A DNA stretch of 64,000 nt from an uncultured bacterium (GTDB lineage: Bacteria; Cyanobacteriota; Vampirovibrionia; Gastranaerophilales; Gastranaerophilaceae): positions 14,503-78,502 of the forward strand of contig CABQAQ010000010.1 of NCBI GenBank assembly GCA_902462155.1, given 5' to 3'. How positions within the stretch are numbered: position 1 is the first letter of the stretch; each line of letters opens with the position of its first letter. Below are positions 34,481 to 43,154 of this stretch, in pieces. A program made the translations under genes and the position numbers. The notes under the pieces are model-generated. The model worked only from the letters and a program-made list of their open reading frames with translations. It did no database searches and was not told where the DNA came from.

Positions 34481-35023
34481 TTAGTTAAAATTATAAATAT
34501 TAAGACCAATAGGCTCAGAAAAAGAGCGTTTAACTGATATAGAAGGGATTGTTTTAATAAATAGTTCACAAGCTCCTGAGATTTTAGCCTTCATAAGGTG
34601 ACCGGCTATAGCATTGTAATTTTCATCACTTAAAGTAATATGCAAATGTAAATAAGGTAGATTATCTTTTAAAGAGATATTGCCTATTAAATTTGCTATT
34701 TCTTTTTGTCCATAAAAAGTTTTATCAGAATATTTTTTAGTATCAGGATTAAAATATCGTAAAGAAGCTTCGTTGATGGCTCCTAGACCGGATATTTCAC
34801 CTGATTTAATATTTTCAGATTTCGCAAGATCAAAAATAGAAGAAACTAATTCGCAGTGATTATTAACACTTAAAATGTAAGTATGTCCTATTTTTTTAGC
34901 TATCCAACAGTTACCCTTTATAGTTTTTTGATTAAGATAAGAAGAAGAGTATAGAAAATATGTAAAATAAATCAGGATAAAGATTAAGCTAAAAGTAAAA
35001 AAATAAAACAGAATAAATTTCAT
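34481..35023 (-). CDS. Membrane-anchored PPC-domain (DUF296) protein
   Basis: A 180-residue protein with a hydrophobic N-terminal anchor or signal (about 3-25) followed by a PPC/DUF296 domain (about 38-170). The domain shows IFDLAKSENIKSGEISGLGA, LRYFNPDTKKY, YLHLHITLSD with the paired zinc His, and GHLMKAKISGACELFI. PPC proteins form trimers. Bacterial ones are usually cytoplasmic and of unknown function, while plant relatives bind DNA through an AT-hook. The N-terminal membrane segment is unusual for the family. A shared transcript with the acetyltransferase downstream is likely. Function unknown. Confidence 0.82.
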   Translation of the reverse strand: MKFILFYFFTFSLIFILIYFTYFLYSSSYLNQKTIKGNCWIAKKIGHTYILSVNNHCELVSSIFDLAKSENIKSGEISGLGAINEASLRYFNPDTKKYSDKTFYGQKEIANLIGNISLKDNLPYLHLHITLSDENYNAIAGHLMKAKISGACELFIKTIPSISVKRSFSEPIGLNIYNFN

Positions 35024-35132
35024 AGAGTAATTTCTCCTTTTAAAAAGTTAAAGTATGATATAATTTTAATTAAAATATAATTATAAAGTTTTAGCAAAAA
35101 AGTAAACAAATTAATAAAAAAGGAGAAAAGAT

Positions 35133-36104
35133 TTGAAAAGGATATTGGTAACAGGAGGGGCAGGGTTTATAGGGAGTCATTTATGTAGGAGATTATTAAA
35201 TGAAGGTAATGAGGTAATTTGTTTAGATAATTTTTTTACGGGAAGAGAAGAGAATATAAAAGATTTAGAACATAACGATAAATTTAAAATAGTAAGGCAA
35301 GATATAACAGAGGAATATAAAGAGGGTAAAGTAGATCAGATATATAATTTAGCTTGTCCGGCAAGTCCTGTACATTATCAATATGATCCAATCCATACGT
35401 TAAAGACATCAGTACTAGGAATAATGAATATGCTAGAGATAGCAAAGGAATATAAAGCAAGGATATTACAAGCATCAACATCAGAAGTATATGGAGATCC
35501 GAAAGAGCATCCGCAGAGAGAAATGTATTGGGGGAATGTAAATCCAATAGGAATAAGGAGCTGTTATGATGAAGGTAAAAGATGTGCAGAAACATTAATG
35601 ATGGATTATCATAGGAAATATAAAATAGATACAAGAATAGTTCGAATATTTAATACATATGGACCGTATATGGATCCTGAAGATGGAAGAGTAGTATCAA
35701 ATTTTATAATTCAAGCAATACAGGATAAAGATATAACGGTATATGGAAAAGATGGATCACAGACGAGATCTTTTTGTTATGTATCGGATTTGGTTGATGG
35801 AATGATAAGGATGATGAATAATAAAGAAGGATATATAGGACCTGTAAATTTAGGTAATCCATCAGAGAGGAGTATATTAGATTTTGCAAGACTTGTTATA
35901 AAATTAACAGAATGTAAATCTAAAATAATTTATAAGCCGTTACCGGAAGATGATCCAACAAAGAGAAGACCGGATATAAGTTTAGCAAAAGAGAAACTTA
36001 ACTGGGAGCCAAAAGTTGATATAGAGGAAGGATTATTAGCGACTATTCGATACTTTGAAAAGAGGTTGGATAAAGATAATAAAAGAGGAGAAAAAGAAGA
36101 ATGA
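35133..36104 (+). CDS. UDP-glucuronate decarboxylase (UDP-xylose synthase, Uxs family)
   Basis: Extended short-chain dehydrogenase that turns UDP-glucuronate into UDP-xylose with a bound NAD. The 323-residue protein has the Rossmann motif ILVTGGAGFIGSHLCRRLL, then CLDNFFTGREENI. The Uxs-type IYNLACPASPVHYQ is distinctive, followed by STSEVYGDP and the catalytic YDEGKR (YxxxK), IRSCYDEGKRCAETL and RIFNTYGPYMDPEDGRVVSN. It uses a TTG start with AGGAG 7 bases upstream. The overlap with ugd supports this substrate: Ugd makes UDP-glucuronate, which this enzyme consumes. Confidence 0.93.
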   Translation: MKRILVTGGAGFIGSHLCRRLLNEGNEVICLDNFFTGREENIKDLEHNDKFKIVRQDITEEYKEGKVDQIYNLACPASPVHYQYDPIHTLKTSVLGIMNMLEIAKEYKARILQASTSEVYGDPKEHPQREMYWGNVNPIGIRSCYDEGKRCAETLMMDYHRKYKIDTRIVRIFNTYGPYMDPEDGRVVSNFIIQAIQDKDITVYGKDGSQTRSFCYVSDLVDGMIRMMNNKEGYIGPVNLGNPSERSILDFARLVIKLTECKSKIIYKPLPEDDPTKRRPDISLAKEKLNWEPKVDIEEGLLATIRYFEKRLDKDNKRGEKEE

Positions 36105-37399
36105 AGGTATGCGTAATAGGGACAGGATACGTAGGATTAGTAGTAGGTACTTGTTTAGCTGAAATGGGTAATGATGTAATATGTATAGACAATAATATAG
36201 AGAAATTAGAAGAGCTTAAGGATGGTAATATACCAATATATGAGCCAGGTTTAGAAGATTTAATAAAAGTAAATGTAAGGGAGTCTCGTTTAAGATTTTC
36301 ATCGGATATAAAGTATGGGGTACAGAATTCAGTAATATGTTTTATAGCAGTAGGGACTCCAGAAAAAGAGGATGGATCGTGTGATTTATCATATGTATAT
36401 AAAGTAGCGAATGATATAGGTGAATCAATAAATGGTTATAAGGTAATAGTAGATAAGTCAACGGTGCCTGTAGGTACAGCAGAAAGAGTAAGAGAAATAA
36501 TAAGAGAGAAAACAGAAGAGGAATTTGATGTAATATCAAATCCTGAATTTTTGAAACAAGGAGCTGCAGTTGATGATTTTTTAAAGCCGGATAGGATAAT
36601 TATAGGTTCGGATTCTCAAAAAGCTACAGAGTTTATGCAAGAGTTATATTCACCATTTTTAAGGACAGGGAATCCTATTATAGTAATGGATGTAAAATCA
36701 GCAGAGATGACGAAGTATGCAGCGAATGCTTTTTTAGCGGTTAAGATTTCTTATGCAAATGAGATAGCAAATATATGTGAAAAAGTAGGAGCTAATGCGG
36801 AGATGGTAAGGATAGGGATGTGTTCTGATAAACGTATAGGATCTTCTTTTTTATTTCCTGGTTTAGGTTATGGAGGCAGTTGTTTTCCAAAAGATGTCAA
36901 AGCATTATGTAGGACTGCTATGAGTAATAATTGTGGATTTGGCTTATTAAAAGCAGCTGATGAGATTAATAAAAATCAAAGGAATATATTTATTAATAAA
37001 ATAATAGAAAGATTTGGAGAAGATCTATCAAAAGTAAAGATATCAGTATGGGGATTAGCGTTTAAGCCAAAGACAAATGATATGCGAGAGGCGCCTTCTA
37101 TTACTATAATTAATTCTTTATTAGAGAGAGGAGCTAAAATAAATGCGTATGATCCAAAAGCCAAGGATACTGCCAGATTAATATTTAAGGATAAGATAAT
37201 TTATTCCCAATGTGCTTATGAGAGTTTAAAAGATTCAGATTGTATGCTACTTTTAACGGAATGGAACGAGTTTAGAAGACCGGATTTTGATAGAATGCTA
37301 TCATTGATGAAAACTCCTATAATTTTTGACGGACGTAATCAATACGAACCAAAGAGGTTAAAGGAAAGAGGGTTTGAATATTATTCTGTTGGGCGTTAA
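36101..37399 (+). CDS. ugd: UDP-glucose 6-dehydrogenase
   Basis: Oxidises UDP-glucose to UDP-glucuronate with two NAD+. The 432-residue protein has the N-terminal Rossmann VCVIGTGYVGLVVGTCLAEM, then YEPGLEDLI, STVPVGTAERVREI and the UDP-binding AEMTKYAANAFLAVKISYAN. The catalytic Cys lies in GYGGSCFPKDVKAL. The C-terminal substrate region has WGLAFKPKTNDMREAPS. Its ATG overlaps the previous gene's stop by 4 bases, a coupled operon with the UDP-xylose synthase. Products would feed surface polysaccharide or lipid A modification. Confidence 0.96.
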   Translation: MKVCVIGTGYVGLVVGTCLAEMGNDVICIDNNIEKLEELKDGNIPIYEPGLEDLIKVNVRESRLRFSSDIKYGVQNSVICFIAVGTPEKEDGSCDLSYVYKVANDIGESINGYKVIVDKSTVPVGTAERVREIIREKTEEEFDVISNPEFLKQGAAVDDFLKPDRIIIGSDSQKATEFMQELYSPFLRTGNPIIVMDVKSAEMTKYAANAFLAVKISYANEIANICEKVGANAEMVRIGMCSDKRIGSSFLFPGLGYGGSCFPKDVKALCRTAMSNNCGFGLLKAADEINKNQRNIFINKIIERFGEDLSKVKISVWGLAFKPKTNDMREAPSITIINSLLERGAKINAYDPKAKDTARLIFKDKIIYSQCAYESLKDSDCMLLLTEWNEFRRPDFDRMLSLMKTPIIFDGRNQYEPKRLKERGFEYYSVGR

Positions 37400-37456
37400 C
37401 TATATAATTTAGTCAATAATTTAATTTTATTTTAATAACCATCGGAAAAATTTTTT

Positions 37457-37594
37457 ATGGTTGGATCGTATGAAGAATTTTTAGAGATTTTAGACGAAGA
37501 TTAAAAAAATATTTATAAATGTCCAAAAATATATATTTGTAAAGAGTTATGTTCTTTTTGTTGTGAAAAAGGAGAATGGTTCTCATTTTTTTAA
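37457..37594 (+). pseudogene. Small Cys-rich ORF interrupted by in-frame TAA
   Basis: One reading frame runs from ATG 37457 to TAA 37592-37594 with a single internal TAA at 37502-37504. Before the stop it reads MVGSYEEFLEILDED. After it comes KNIYKCPKIYICKELCSFCC, then EKGEWFSFF. The clustered Cys residues look like a zinc-binding end of a real protein. I do not recognise the family. It is either a decayed fragment or two very short peptides. The gap 37400-37781 otherwise holds only a dyad (AACCAT/ATGGTT at about 37438-37462). Confidence 0.35.
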
Positions 37595-37781
37595 AATATT
37601 GATATATAATATTAGGTTTTCAAAAGTTAGATTTTGTTTTTCAAACAAAAGTAAAACAAGAAATAATGAAAATAAAAGAATCTCAAGAAAAAACTTTATA
37701 AAAAGCTTTTTTTTAATAGAGAATAAATGTATTATCATATAAAGAAAAAAGATTAATAGATTGGATATAGCAAAGAATACT

Positions 37782-38507
37782 TTAAAAAGAAAAGTTATTA
37801 TCTTGAAAATTAAAATGGAAATGAGCACAATCACAGAACGGTTTATTTTTAGATTTTCCACATCGACAAAGAGTTTGTTTAAGTCTTATTTCGTAGCTTT
37901 TTCCATTTACACTTTCAACTCTTATGCCACCTTTTAACCATATTGGTCCACTTACTTTTAGACTTGGATCTTGAAGTACAGATACAGATTTAGACAACGA
38001 TGATAACAATTTATTTTCTATTTTAAGCCCGTTATTATTTAGAATTATAAGTCTACCGGAAGGACATAATAAGGATTCTTTTATAGCGAGTTCATCACTT
38101 TCTTTATCACCTTTATGTATAAGATTCCATATAGTATCTTTATAATCACAAAATCTAGCTAAGGCGCAGAACTTCGGATTATCAAGTAAAATCAAGTTTT
38201 TACCTTTATAAACAATAGCATTGGTTTTGAATTTATCAAAAGAAGCAGTTTCTATTCCTTGAAAATTTTGTTTTATATGAGCCCCGTCACAGAATGGTGG
38301 ATTTTTACTATGACCACATCTGCATAAATATGCTTTATAGGGTAGTTCTTTTTTTATTGCAAAAGATCGTTCTTTTTTATATTCAATAGGTATATTATCG
38401 TTTTCAATAATAATTTCTTGATTAATTTCTGGAATTCCATAAAGTATATATGGCCCATTTTCTGTAACTTTTATGTAAATTTCGTTTTCTTTTTTAGAGG
38501 TTGGCAT
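37782..38507 (-). CDS. Iron-sulfur protein with two CDGSH domains
   Basis: A 241-residue protein with three putative Fe-S modules. The first CDGSH-type motif is CRCGHSKNPPFCDGAH (about 62-77). A central region with CALARFC then LLCPSGRLII resembles the divergent Fer4-like domain often found beside it. The second CDGSH motif is CRCGKSKNKPFCDCAH near the C-terminus (about 214-229). In the second motif the conserved Gly of CDG is Cys. CDGSH domains bind a redox-labile [2Fe-2S] cluster through three Cys and one His. The role is presumably electron transfer or cluster trafficking; no partner is evident. Confidence 0.9.
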   Translation of the reverse strand: MPTSKKENEIYIKVTENGPYILYGIPEINQEIIIENDNIPIEYKKERSFAIKKELPYKAYLCRCGHSKNPPFCDGAHIKQNFQGIETASFDKFKTNAIVYKGKNLILLDNPKFCALARFCDYKDTIWNLIHKGDKESDELAIKESLLCPSGRLIILNNNGLKIENKLLSSLSKSVSVLQDPSLKVSGPIWLKGGIRVESVNGKSYEIRLKQTLCRCGKSKNKPFCDCAHFHFNFQDNNFSF

Positions 38508-38671
38508 ATTTGTTTTGATTTTTTTCTTTGGATACTTTGTGCTATCTTTTTTAAATTAGTATTATTTATAAAAAAATACATTATATAATTAAGTACAATA
38601 AAGTCTAAATATAATATTATAGAAAATAATCTATAATATTAAAAAGAAGAATATAAATAGGAGATTATAAA

Positions 38672-40468
38672 ATGTTATTAGAAGGAATAAATAAACCAGA
38701 GGATGTAAAAAAGTTAAATAAAGAAGAGCTTATAAAGTTAGCAGAAGAAATAAGAGAAGTAATAATAAAAAAAGTTAATAAAACAGGCGGTCACATGGGG
38801 CCAAATTTAGGTATTGTAGAAGCAACGATAGCAATGCATTATGTATTTAATTCTCCAAAAGATAAAATAGTTTTTGATGTATCCCATCAATGTTATCCAC
38901 ATAAAATTTTAACAGGAAGGAAAGAAGGATTTATGAATCCTGAAAAATATAATGAATACTCAGGATATACAGATCCAGAAGAGAGTCCGCATGATATTTT
39001 CAAAGTTGGTCATACTTCAACATCAGTAAGCTTAGCAACAGGTTTAGCTAAAGCTAGGGACTTATTAAATCAGGAATATAATGTAATAGCATTAATAGGC
39101 GATGGATCATTAAGTGGTGGAGAAGCTTTTGAAGGATTAAATAATGCATCTGTATTAAACAGTAATATTATTATTGTTGTAAATGATAATGATATGTCAA
39201 TAGCCCAGAATCAAGGTGGATTATATAATAATTTAAGATTACTTAGGGAAAGTAAAGGTAAATCGGAGTGTAATTTTTTCAAATCATTAGATTTTGATTA
39301 TTATTATGTAGAAGAAGGAAATAATATTGAAAAATTAATAGATACATTTAAAAAAGTAAAGGATAAAAACCATCCTGTAGTTGTACATATAAAGACAGAA
39401 AAGGGTTTAGGTTTAGAAATAGCCCAGAAGAATAAGGAAGCTTTTCATTGGATTTTGCCTGGGACTTTAGATAAAAAGGAAGAAAAAAAGGGAGAAGTTA
39501 TCCCGATTGAAACATATGAGGGAATTACAACTGATTATATACTTGATATAGCGAGTAAGGATAAAAGAGTAATAGCCGTAAGTCCTGCGACCCCTGGGGC
39601 ATATGGATTTACAGAAGGATTTCGTAAGAAATTAGCTAATCAATACACAGATGTAGGTATAGCAGAAGAACACGCAATAGCATATTGTTCGGCATTAGCA
39701 AAGAATGGCGCCAAGCCTATTTTAGCTATTTTGAGTTCTTTTATTCAGAGAACCTACGATCAATTATCTCAGGATTTATGTTTGAATAACTCACCTGTAA
39801 CAATACTTGTATTCTGGGGCGGAATATCAAATGGAGATGCAACACACTTAGGTTCATTTGATATACCTCTTATAAGTAATATACCAAATATTGTTTATCT
39901 TTCACCTACAAATAAACAGGAATATCTTTCAATGTTAAAGTGGTCTATAGAAGAAAATAAATCGTATCCTGTAGTGATAAGAGTACCTTTAGGACCGGTA
40001 GAATATTCCTCTTCTTCGGATGTTATTATATCAGACTATTCCAGATTAAACAAATTCAAAATAGAATCTAAAGGTGAAAAAGTAGCTATTTTAGGTCTAG
40101 GTAACTTTTTTAATTTAGCAAAAGAGTTAAAAATTAAAATAAAGAAATACTTTTCTTTTGAAAGTACTTTAATTAATCCTATATATATGACAGGACTAGA
40201 TAAAGATTTGCTTGAAGATTTAAAGAAGGATCATAGTCTTGTAATTACGCTAGAGGATGGTATTTTAGATGGTGGATTCGGAGAAAAGATTGCAAGATAT
40301 TATGGTAATTCTGATATGAAAGTTTTAAATTATGGCGGATATAAAGAGTTTACAGACAGAGTACCTTTAGATCAATTATATGAGCGTTATCATTTAAGAA
40401 GCGATCTTATTTTAAATGATATCAAATGTCATATAGAGAAGATAGAAGAAAAGGAATCTTGTTTATAA
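38672..40468 (+). CDS. 1-deoxy-D-xylulose-5-phosphate synthase-like (transketolase family)
   Basis: A 598-residue thiamine-diphosphate enzyme most like DXS, which condenses pyruvate and glyceraldehyde 3-phosphate to DXP. DXS hallmarks are GGHMGPNLGIVEATIAMHYV, FDVSHQCYPHKILTGR and VGHTSTSVSLATGLAKA. The TPP motif is GDGSLSGGEAFEGLNNAS, then NDNDMSIAQNQGGLYNNLR. The second half has DVGIAEEHAIAYCSALAKNG with the catalytic Glu. It is a little shorter than typical DXS (about 620-640) and several usual DXS residues differ (GHMGP for GHLGP). It may be the pathway DXS, as dxr is present, or a paralogue with another acyl acceptor. AGGAG precedes the ATG. Confidence 0.85.
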   Translation: MLLEGINKPEDVKKLNKEELIKLAEEIREVIIKKVNKTGGHMGPNLGIVEATIAMHYVFNSPKDKIVFDVSHQCYPHKILTGRKEGFMNPEKYNEYSGYTDPEESPHDIFKVGHTSTSVSLATGLAKARDLLNQEYNVIALIGDGSLSGGEAFEGLNNASVLNSNIIIVVNDNDMSIAQNQGGLYNNLRLLRESKGKSECNFFKSLDFDYYYVEEGNNIEKLIDTFKKVKDKNHPVVVHIKTEKGLGLEIAQKNKEAFHWILPGTLDKKEEKKGEVIPIETYEGITTDYILDIASKDKRVIAVSPATPGAYGFTEGFRKKLANQYTDVGIAEEHAIAYCSALAKNGAKPILAILSSFIQRTYDQLSQDLCLNNSPVTILVFWGGISNGDATHLGSFDIPLISNIPNIVYLSPTNKQEYLSMLKWSIEENKSYPVVIRVPLGPVEYSSSSDVIISDYSRLNKFKIESKGEKVAILGLGNFFNLAKELKIKIKKYFSFESTLINPIYMTGLDKDLLEDLKKDHSLVITLEDGILDGGFGEKIARYYGNSDMKVLNYGGYKEFTDRVPLDQLYERYHLRSDLILNDIKCHIEKIEEKESCL

Positions 40469-40490
40469 AAAATTACCTAGTATTATTTAA

Positions 40491-41381
40491 TTAAGATAAT
40501 TTTTGTAAATGTTCTTTTAAAATAATGAGCATTACTCCTAATATAACAAGAATTATACCGATTAAGCTATTTAATGTTAAAATTTCTTGAAATAACAACA
40601 CTCCAAAAAATATAGCGGTTAACGGTTCCAAAGCTCCAAGTATTGCAGTAGTAGTTGGTCCAATTAATCTAATAGCAACATTAATTGTTTCAAGAGATAT
40701 TATTGTAGGGAATATTGCAAGAGCTATAGAACAAGCAAGTATTTTCCAATCGTTTATCGGTTGTAGTTCTGTGCAGAATTTAAGATTATATACAAAAACA
40801 GATAATGCTAAAAACATGACATAAAAGCTTAATTTTTCATATTTCATATGCTTAACCGGTTTTAAATTTTTGACAAGTACGATATAGATTGCATAAACTA
40901 AAGCTGATGATAAAACGAAAAGAATACCTTTTGGGTTTAAATTTCCATTAATGCCCCCATTGAGCATAAAAATACCATTAAGTGCAATTAACATAGCACA
41001 TATTGATGTTTTAGTAAGTTTTTCTTTAAAAAATATTGTTGAAATTAAAGCAACTATGATTGGATAAATAAAAAGAATAGTGCAGGCAATGCCAGAGTCT
41101 AAATATTTAAAAGATTCAAATAGGGTTACTGAAGAAAGAGCAAATAATATTGCCATAAAAACAATACAAAGGAATTCTTTAAGTGAGAGTTTTAAACTTA
41201 CTTTTTTGAATAATTTTAAATAAACTCCATAGATAATTGTGGCAAACAGATATCTATAAAACAAGATTGAATTAATGCTCATTCCTAATTTATACATAGG
41301 GAGTGCAAATAATGGATTAGTACCGTAACTGATTGCTGATAATATTCCATTTATAAATCCACGAGTTTTATATTTTTTCAT
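40491..41381 (-). CDS. DMT-superfamily transporter (EamA family)
   Basis: A 296-residue, ten-helix membrane protein with two EamA repeats, characteristic of drug/metabolite exporters. The first repeat has GILSAISYGTNPLFALPMYK and the second GNLNPKGILFVLSSALVYAI. The motif-rich PTTTAILGALEPLTAIFFGV, then LLFQEILTLNSLIGIILVIL, is typical of the C-terminal half. Substrate unknown. I start it at the ATG at 41381 rather than the TTG at 41411. TATAAT lies only 7 bases before that ATG with no ribosome site, so the transcript may be leaderless. It is convergent with the DXS-like gene. Confidence 0.88.
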   Translation of the reverse strand: MKKYKTRGFINGILSAISYGTNPLFALPMYKLGMSINSILFYRYLFATIIYGVYLKLFKKVSLKLSLKEFLCIVFMAILFALSSVTLFESFKYLDSGIACTILFIYPIIVALISTIFFKEKLTKTSICAMLIALNGIFMLNGGINGNLNPKGILFVLSSALVYAIYIVLVKNLKPVKHMKYEKLSFYVMFLALSVFVYNLKFCTELQPINDWKILACSIALAIFPTIISLETINVAIRLIGPTTTAILGALEPLTAIFFGVLLFQEILTLNSLIGIILVILGVMLIILKEHLQKLS

Positions 41382-41462
41382 AAGAGAAATTATAATACAA
41401 AATTTTTGCAAATGAATGTATATTATATTTTAATAATTTTCACTATAATAAATAAAACAAAA

Positions 41463-42165
41463 GTGCTTGACTCTACAATAGTTGTAATGGATATTGAATT
41501 ATGCTTAAAAATGAGTTTTACAAATGCAATGTCAATAGCGGCAAAAGATAAGAAATTTTTTAGATTGATTCCTGCATTTAAAAATTCAAAAATAATTGAG
41601 ATATCAAAATATAATTATAAAAAATGTACCAAAAAAGGGTAGATTAAATGACATTATTAATTCATCAAAACAAGATGATGAGAAGTTTCGAGATTTTATT
41701 AATTTGGTATATTTGTCAGATATTTTAAATTTAATATCGAGAGATAGTTTAATATATAAAAATCCTTTATTTTACAATAATTTTTATACAAAAAGTTGTT
41801 CGTTAAATGATGTAAAAGCCTATTCATCTAAATTGAGTAAATTAAGAAATGTAATAATGCATTTTGATATTGATACATATAAAAACAATAAATTAGAATA
41901 TATTAAAACTTTGGCATTTGGGGAAACACAACTTCATTGTAAAAATTATTTTATCCTTGAATTACCAAAAATAAAACCAACAATAAATAATATATTAGAA
42001 TTGATTGCAAAATATTATCCTCAAATTTTTGAAATAAAAGATAGAGAAATCGTAGATATTTTTGACGATATCGCTATTATTAATGGTTTACCAGTTGGAA
42101 AATTGCCACAATATTGGTCAATAGGAAGACAAATATATTCTATAAAAATAAATAAAAAATTGTAA
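41463..42165 (+). pseudogene. HEPN-like protein gene disrupted by a frameshift
   Basis: Two overlapping frames appear to be one gene. The first runs from GTG 41463 or ATG 41487 (MDIELCLKMSFTNAMSIAAK) to TAG 41640-41642. The frame that continues (GRLNDIINSSKQDDEKFRDF onward to 42165) is shifted by +1. Two runs of six As (41619-41624 and 41631-41636) are natural slip sites. The second part has SKLSKLRNVIMHFD, whose RNxxxH matches the HEPN nuclease motif found in abortive-infection and toxin proteins. If whole, the protein would be about 230 residues. A TATAAT at 41444-41449 precedes it. It is probably inactive, though a sequencing error cannot be excluded. Confidence 0.55.
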
Positions 42166-42198
42166 AAATGTAGTAGTAATAAGTTTATAGGAAACGAA

Positions 42199-42229
42199 CC
42201 TCTAAAACTCTTTAGAATAGAGGGGATTA
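42199..42229 (+). terminator. Terminator after HEPN-like gene
   Basis: CCTCTA (42199-42204) pairs with TAGAGG (42218-42223) around a 13-base loop and is followed by T-rich sequence (42229-42236). It is 34 bases past the stop. Confidence 0.6.
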
Positions 42230-42281
42230 ATTTTTTATGCAAAATTTTTTAAAAATACAAAAGTTTGTCAGAACTTTTTCA

Positions 42282-42318
42282 TAAAAGACGGAACTGTTAT
42301 CATTGAAGCGTTTCCGCC
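42282..42318 (-). terminator. Terminator after tmRNA
   Basis: On the minus strand GGCGGAA (42318-42312) and TTCCGTC (42293-42287) pair with one wobble around an 18-base loop, followed by TCTTTT. It is about 40 bases past the tmRNA 3' end. Confidence 0.6.
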
Positions 42319-42356
42319 TTATGACATCATCATAAAAAGAGAAAAATTGAAAAAAC

Positions 42357-42760
42357 TGGAGACGGTGGGAGTCGAACCCACGTCCAAAACGGACAAACAT
42401 AAACGTCTACGAATATAGGATTATTTTATCTCGAATTGAATAAGGAAGAAATAACCCAAACCTTAAAGATCAATTCAAAGTAGAGAAAGCGATACGCGCT
42501 TTAAGAATAGAACTTAGACTAGATTCCTCTTAAAAGAAAATAGTTGCAACTTGCATAAATTTACCTTATTAGACGGCAAGTTGGTCTAATAAAGTGGCTG
42601 AACTGCTAAGATTAAGCAGCAAGAGCTCTAGCTCTTGAGAAATCAGCAACTACAACGTTATCTGTAGCGTTTATTTTAGAATGCTTGTTATTAACGAAGA
42701 ACAGCCCTTCGACTCGCAGCTTATGTCTATCAATCGCCCTGTCAAATCCAAAGCGTCCCC
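42357..42760 (-). ncRNA. ssrA: tmRNA (SsrA)
   Basis: Transfer-messenger RNA that rescues stalled ribosomes and tags the nascent peptide. On the minus strand the 5' end is GGGGACGCTTTGGATTTGAC, the hallmark start. The 3' end is the T-arm GGTTCGACTCCCACC then GTCTCCA, pairing with the 5' GGGGAC. The discriminator A is at 42357 and CCA is not encoded. The tag frame ends at TAA 42612-42614. It begins near NNKHSKIN, ends RARALAA, and is about 26 residues, longer than most. Further pseudoknot-forming pairs lie between 42400 and 42600. The strand is opposite to both flanking genes. RNA partner SmpB is not in the window. Confidence 0.95.
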
Positions 42761-43154
42761 AAGAATATATTAAATTATAAATGTACTAATAAAGTATTAT
42801 TATTATATCATTTTATAAAGTAAAAATCCAGTTGTTTAAAAATGGAGTTCTACTAATTTCCCATCAAATATATTTAAAAAAGGATTATAATATCATTTTA
42901 AACTCGTTTTAGAATTTTTTAGTTTTAAAACAAAGAAAGAATTTAAGGTGGTGGAAAAAAAAGAGAATTTTAGTCGAATTTAGTATAAATTTTTATATGA
43001 AGTCTTTTAATAATTTACAGAAAAGCCAACTAATATAGCTATTGTGAACTTTGTTATAAGTGAGTGGTCGTTTATTTATTTGATTATTTATGTTAAGCTT
43101 GATTGCTAAAATATAATAAAAGAAAAAAGAAGAAAAAGAAGAAAAAAGGTTATT
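42761..43154. other. Intergenic region upstream of tmRNA
   Basis: No gene is supported. It holds the presumed tmRNA promoter (several TATAAT-like hexamers on the minus strand between 42780 and 42830). It also carries TCATTTTAAACTCGTTTTAG at about 42893-42912, which matches the tRNA-Ile inverted-repeat arm in 18 of 20 bases. GTGGTGG followed by a run of As is found near 42948. Confidence 0.4.

Noticed and set aside
37583..37861. Hydrophobic 92-residue frame on the minus strand
   Set aside because: It overlaps the 3' end of the CDGSH gene by 80 bases in another frame and is Phe/Ile/Leu-rich as expected of AT-rich noncoding sequence. No ribosome site supports it.
41631..41637. A-AAA-AAG slippery heptamer as a programmed -1 frameshift in the HEPN-like gene
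   Set aside because: Continuing the protein needs a +1 (or -2) shift, which a -1 slip does not give, and no stimulatory hairpin is obvious.
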